From Saitoella complicata NRRL Y-17804 (lineage: Eukaryota; Ascomycota; Saitoellomycetes; Saitoellales; Saitoellaceae), in the NCBI RefSeq assembly GCF_001661265.1, contig NW_017567009.1, positions 1 to 64,000 of the forward strand: DNA of 64,000 nt. The letters are read 5' to 3'. Within the stretch, counting starts at the first letter, position 1; every line of letters starts with the position of its first letter. Of the stretch, positions 60,003-64,000 are shown piece by piece. The notes under the pieces were generated by a model. The model had not been told where the DNA came from. It saw only the letters and a list, made by a program, of their open reading frames with translations, and made no database searches. The position numbers and the translations under genes were made by a program.

Positions 60003-62190
60003 ATGTCGTCTCCACGGCCTGTCCGCTCGGGAGCACTGTCGTCACCGCACGATAGCATTGCATCATCGCCGTCACGGGCTCACTCCACGGCACGTCTGTC
60101 GAACTCGGTGGCTCGTCATGGCACTTCTGTCCCAAGATTCTCCTCGTCTTTCAGTCGGCAAGCCGTCGTCGGTTCACCCTTTCGTCAAGGACGCATGGGC
60201 ACTCCTCCCGCAGACGCCGGACCCGCTGGTGTGTACGGCTCAATGGGCAACACAAGCCAATTCGGTATGGCCGATCCCGATGTCGTTCGCCGACATCTAG
60301 TGAACAACGGTGAATCAAGTGCATTGAGCACAAGCTTGAAGCATGCGGCAAAAGGTCAGCTCGGAGGCGGAGGAATTGACGATGAATTCAGTTCCCTGCA
60401 GTTACAAGGTGGAGATATCACTCGTCAGGTCTACAGATGGCAAGAGAGTGCTGCTGCGGAGGCAGCCCAGGCGGCTTTGAAGAAGGGAAGGTCGTTGTCG
60501 TACTCTGAACCACGAATGGATGAGACGGGTGACGAGACGTTGCGCGCCTTGCACATGCCTGGAGGGTTCCGAAGAAACTTCATCGCACAAAGGCATGCCC
60601 AGAATGCGGAGGACGAGGACGGCCCTAGTCAACCTCGTCCCCAGCTCCACCGTCCGGCTCTAACGAAGCAGCCAACGTTCCTCACCAGAAACTTCATCGA
60701 GTTCCTGACTCTCTACGGCCACTTTGCAGGTGAGGAGTTGGAGGAGGAGGAGGAAGAGGATGAGTACGGAGAGGACGTGGCAGAAGAAGGACGAGCTGTT
60801 GCCCCTGAAGGACTCGATGACAGACAACCACTGCTCGCCAGTCCACGGAAAGCCAGGGCGCACGCTCGTGCACAACAACAGGGCAATGCCACTGTCACGA
60901 AGGCGGTCTTGCTCCTTCTCAAGTCTTTCGTAGGAACGGGTGTTCTTTTCCTTCCCAAGGCCTTCTTGAACGGTGGTATGCTGTTTTCGTCTCTCTTCCT
61001 CCTGGGTATCTCCGCCGTCTCTTTGTACTGTTTCCTACTCCTGGTGAATGCTAGACTCGTCATTCCAGGCAGTTTTGGTGACATTGGAGGTGCACTTTTT
61101 GGACCAAAGATGCGATCTGCTATCCTGTTTTCGATCGCTATCTCGCAAATCGGATTCGTGTGTGCGTACACTATCTTCACGGCAGAGAACTTGAGTGCGT
61201 TTGTTTCCGCTGTGACCGACTGCCGTGTCAAGATCGACATTATCTGGATGTTCCTGCTTCAGTTGATCATTTTCATGCCTCTGGCCATGATCAGGGATAT
61301 CAACAAGCTCAGTGGAACTGCTTTGGTGGCCGACTTTTTCATCCTGTTGGGTCTATTGGGACTGTACTACTACGACATCCTGACCTTGTCAACGAATGGA
61401 CTGGCTGATATTGAGTTGTTCAACGCCAACGACTTTACGCTCTTCATCGGTACTGCCGTCTTCACGTTTGAGGGTATCGGCTTGATCATCCCGGTGCAGG
61501 AGGCCATGGCGAGACCAGAGAAGCTTCCGAAGGTCTTGTCAGGTGTGATGCTCCTCATTACCGTGGTCTTCACTTCCATAGGAGTTTTGAGTTATGCCGC
61601 CTACGGATCCAGTGTGAAGACCGTTGTCCTTCTCAACCTTCCTCAGGACAGCAAGTTCGTGAACTCAATGCAGTTCTTGTACTCGTTGGCTATCCTCCTT
61701 TCGACACCGTTACAGTTGTTCCCGGCCATCCGTATCATGGAGCAATGTGAGTTGTGCAGCAGCGAAGAATTTTATATCTTACTAATACAATCACAGCATT
61801 GTTCACGAAGAGTGGAAAGTACAGCAGCTTGATCAAATGGGAGAAGAACCTCTTCCGGTTCGCCCTTGTCATGTTCTCGACGCTGATAGCCTGGCTCGGT
61901 GCTGCGGACCTGGACAAGTTCGTTTCGCTCATCGGATCCTTGGCATGCGTGCCGCTCGTCTACATCTATCCACCGATGCTGCACTACAGGTACGTTCACT
62001 TGCACAGCGTGAGAAACACCATGACTAATCTTGACTCAACAGGGCATGCGCCAATACCAGATGGGCCAAACTTGCAGACATCGCCATGGGGATTGCAGGA
62101 GTCGGAGTCATGGTCTACACTACGTCTACGACAATTCAGAGCTGGGCGGACAAGAGCGCACCTGCCCCCGGTTATTGTGACAGCCGTTAG
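60003..62190 (+). CDS. Vacuolar amino-acid transporter, AVT3/AVT4-like (AAAP family)
   Basis: Three exons, 60003-61746, 61797-61989 and 62043-62190, 694 aa. Residues 1-300 are a Ser-rich then acidic cytosolic head (EELEEEEEEDEYGEDVAEEG). The transporter follows with about 11 membrane helices, starting ATVTKAVLLLLKSFVGTGVL then FLPKAFLNGGMLFSSLFLLG; others are SAILFSIAISQIGFVCAYTI, FLLQLIIFMPLAMIRDINKL, ADFFILLGLLGLYYYDILTL and FTFEGIGLIIPVQEAM. The long N-terminal extension and the KSFVGTGVLFLPKAF signature are those of Avt3/Avt4, which export neutral or basic amino acids from the vacuole. Branch sites (ACTAATAC) are well formed in the first intron. Confidence 0.93.
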
Positions 62191-62679
62191 CGGCGCCATT
62201 TGATGTGATGACTCCTTTAGTGCCGTTCGCGTTTGCCGGGTTTCCGAGAGCAGGGAGAGTTTCTCTATAGCATGATGGCCATGGTAGCAGAGCATTGTGA
62301 CGCATACCATTCAATAGAACAGAGTTCTGACAAGCCTACTATTGACGTTACGTTATTGGGGGGTTGAATTGCGCGCTCGCAGTCGTCCTCGTGATTTTTA
62401 AAGTTGGGCGGGATGTCGGCAGCCGCTGCCACCGGCCTGCAACTTGCGCACTCTAGAGGACTTAGGACTGTGCTGTGCTGTGTGTGCCGAGTTCCGTGCA
62501 CCAGTCGAAATTGTTGGAGGGTACAAATCAATGCATACACCCGAGTAGTTGCTGTCCTGCTAGATACCCGTTATCAGAGTCGTCGATCCCATCAGTCACT
62601 CCTTCGACATATAGGACGGCTCCCCTCTCTTCAACAACCTCGATCTACCCTGACTGTTGAAAGCTTCGCGTTGCCGCCG
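62191..62679. other. Intergenic spacer before the MFS gene
   Basis: A 489-bp spacer: 3' end of the vacuolar transporter and promoter/leader of the MFS gene. No gene was recognised. Confidence 0.4.
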
Positions 62680-64000
62680 ATGTCAACAGCACAATACTTG
62701 CCTCAGGACCTCTCCGAGAAGGACCACGTCTCAGACTCGGATCAGACTGTTACCGACATCGCCGACCCTTCTTCCACAGCTGTACCACCTTCATCGACCA
62801 CAGCCTACCCGGCACTACACGACCAGCATCACTATGCCATTCCTCACGACGCTGCATACCACGCCGCACACCCAGATGTGGAGAAAGGAGATCCAAGAGA
62901 GTTAACCAATGCAATCAGCAGACGCAGAACCGACAGAATATATATTGAATGGGAGGAAAACGACCCGGAAGATCCATTCAATTGGAGCAGGACGAGAAAG
63001 TGGGTCGTAACGGTTGTTGCCAACCTCATGACTTTTATGGTGGCATTCAATGCAGGAGCATATACTCCAGGACAAGCTGGTATGGAGGAGACATTCGGAG
63101 TATCTCGAGTGGCCATCATCTGTGGGTTGACGGTCTACGCCCTTGGATTTGGTGTGGCACCCCTCGTTCTGGCACCCCTTTCTGAGGTGTACGGACGCAA
63201 CCCAGTTTACATTGTCAGTTTCTTGATTTACACGGTTTTCTTCATCGAATGTGCATTGTCACAGAACCTCGCTACCATGCTCGTCGGTCGTTTCATTCAG
63301 GGTTGTGCTGGTTCGACTGGATCTACGATGGTGGGTGGGACATTGGCCGATATTTGGCATTCGGACGAGCGCGGGACGCCCATGTCCATGTTTGCTACTG
63401 TTGCGATGGTGTCGACTTCGCTTGGGCCATTAGTGGCTGGATACATCAACGATGGCTTGGGCTGGAGATGGATTCATTGGATTCAGATGATTGTCTGTGG
63501 TGTATGCTGTATCGTCTTCGTCCTTGTCTTGAGGGAATCTCGTGGTTCTGTATTGCTTAGCAAGAGGGCGAAGAAGATGAGGAAGGAGACTGGTGATCAG
63601 CGTATCCGTGCGCCGGCAGATGATGAACGTGCAAGTTTGGCTGTGTTGGTCAAGGTATCGCTGACCAGACCTTTGTGGTTGTTGATCAGTGAACCTGTCG
63701 TCTTTTCCTTTTCCCTCTGGTTGGCCTTCGTTTGGGGAATTCTTTACCTCTTCTTGGAGTCCATCCCGCTTACGTTTCAGACTGTTCACGGATTCTCGAC
63801 CTCATCTGTCAGTCTCGTGTTTTTGGCCATGACTATCGGAGTCCTTATTGGTGCTGTACTCGACTTTACCGTCCAGCAACCACTCTACCTCAAATCCGCT
63901 CAACGCAGTGAGACTGGCCAACCGATCCCAGAATCTCGTTTGTACTCCAGCTGTGTGGGAAGTTTAATCCTTACCGGTGGTATGTTCATGTACGGATGGT
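62680..64000 (+). CDS. Major facilitator superfamily transporter, DHA1 (drug/polyamine:H+ antiporter) type, cut by window end
   Basis: Open from ATG at 62680 (MSTAQYLPQDLSEKDHVSDS) to the last base, at least 440 aa, without a stop. A hydrophilic head of about 100 residues ends DRIYIEWEENDPEDPFNWSR, the DPENPxNW motif that precedes helix 1 in DHA1 transporters. Then come WVVTVVANLMTFMVAFNAGA, motif A in LAPLSEVYGRNPVYIVSFLI, the motif C-like TSLGPLVAGYINDGLGWRWI and the central loop with RPLWLLISEPVVFSFSLWLA. Five to six further helices are expected past the window. Members export polyamines, azoles and other small molecules at the plasma membrane. It has no introns so far. Substrate unknown. 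Confidence 0.92.
   Translation, partial: MSTAQYLPQDLSEKDHVSDSDQTVTDIADPSSTAVPPSSTTAYPALHDQHHYAIPHDAAYHAAHPDVEKGDPRELTNAISRRRTDRIYIEWEENDPEDPFNWSRTRKWVVTVVANLMTFMVAFNAGAYTPGQAGMEETFGVSRVAIICGLTVYALGFGVAPLVLAPLSEVYGRNPVYIVSFLIYTVFFIECALSQNLATMLVGRFIQGCAGSTGSTMVGGTLADIWHSDERGTPMSMFATVAMVSTSLGPLVAGYINDGLGWRWIHWIQMIVCGVCCIVFVLVLRESRGSVLLSKRAKKMRKETGDQRIRAPADDERASLAVLVKVSLTRPLWLLISEPVVFSFSLWLAFVWGILYLFLESIPLTFQTVHGFSTSSVSLVFLAMTIGVLIGAVLDFTVQQPLYLKSAQRSETGQPIPESRLYSSCVGSLILTGGMFMYGW

Overview
This window is the left end of a fungal chromosome. It opens with about 22 copies of the CCCTAA telomere repeat and continues into a compact gene-rich arm of roughly 50% GC. Nearly every gene is a eukaryotic, fungal-type gene. 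Most introns are short (about 37-85 nt), with GTATGT-like donors and an RTGCTAAY branch site close to the acceptor. A TTAGGG telomere, a GH128 cell-wall hydrolase with a TTK-rich linker, Kre9/Knh-like and CSC1 proteins and PTS1-tagged lipid enzymes suit a dikaryotic fungus. I lean towards a basidiomycete but cannot name the species. All exon joins were worked out by eye.

Region by region. 0-0.6 kb: the telomere abuts the C-terminal third of a phosphatidylserine decarboxylase gene. 1.2-6.7 kb: an N6-methyl-AMP deaminase-like gene, an acyl-CoA thioesterase and an HSD10-like SDR (both ending in PTS1-like tripeptides), and a terminal-uridylyltransferase-like gene that lacks the catalytic aspartates. 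8-12.6 kb: a tRNA-Glu, a TIM-barrel isomerase/dehydratase-like gene, proteasome beta-3, ribosomal protein eL36 and a TMEM242-like protein. 14.2-16.8 kb: a GH128 gene present twice around a run of N, probably an assembly or haplotype artefact. 17-24.4 kb: Mex67, a BRCT protein and a C2H2 factor. 24.8-26.8 kb: three tRNA-Glu(CUC) genes and a frameshifted U2B''/Msl1 gene. 27-41 kb: a Kre9/Knh-like wall protein, a CSC1 channel, an ArfGAP, a PITH protein, Mnd1, a PSAP-rich alpha-arrestin, mitoribosomal mL59 and Prp28. 41.2-45.8 kb: a gene-free, AT-richer block built from a dispersed repeat family, with a TIR element nested inside it. 45.9-62 kb: myo-inositol oxygenase, PNGase, a UBX protein, Spp2, 14-3-3, two small unknown proteins, then three sugar-acid/polyol oxidoreductases and a vacuolar amino-acid transporter. 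62.7 kb to the end: an MFS transporter cut by the window edge.

Working together: 56.2-59.7 kb packs a zinc polyol/L-idonate-type dehydrogenase, a KduD-like SDR and a D-2-hydroxyacid dehydrogenase. With myo-inositol oxygenase 10 kb away, these match the fungal D-glucuronate route (2-keto-L-gulonate to L-idonate to 5-keto-gluconate to gluconate). PNGase and the UBX protein are neighbouring Cdc48/ERAD factors. Mex67, Msl1, Prp28 and Spp2 are RNA-processing genes dispersed through the window.
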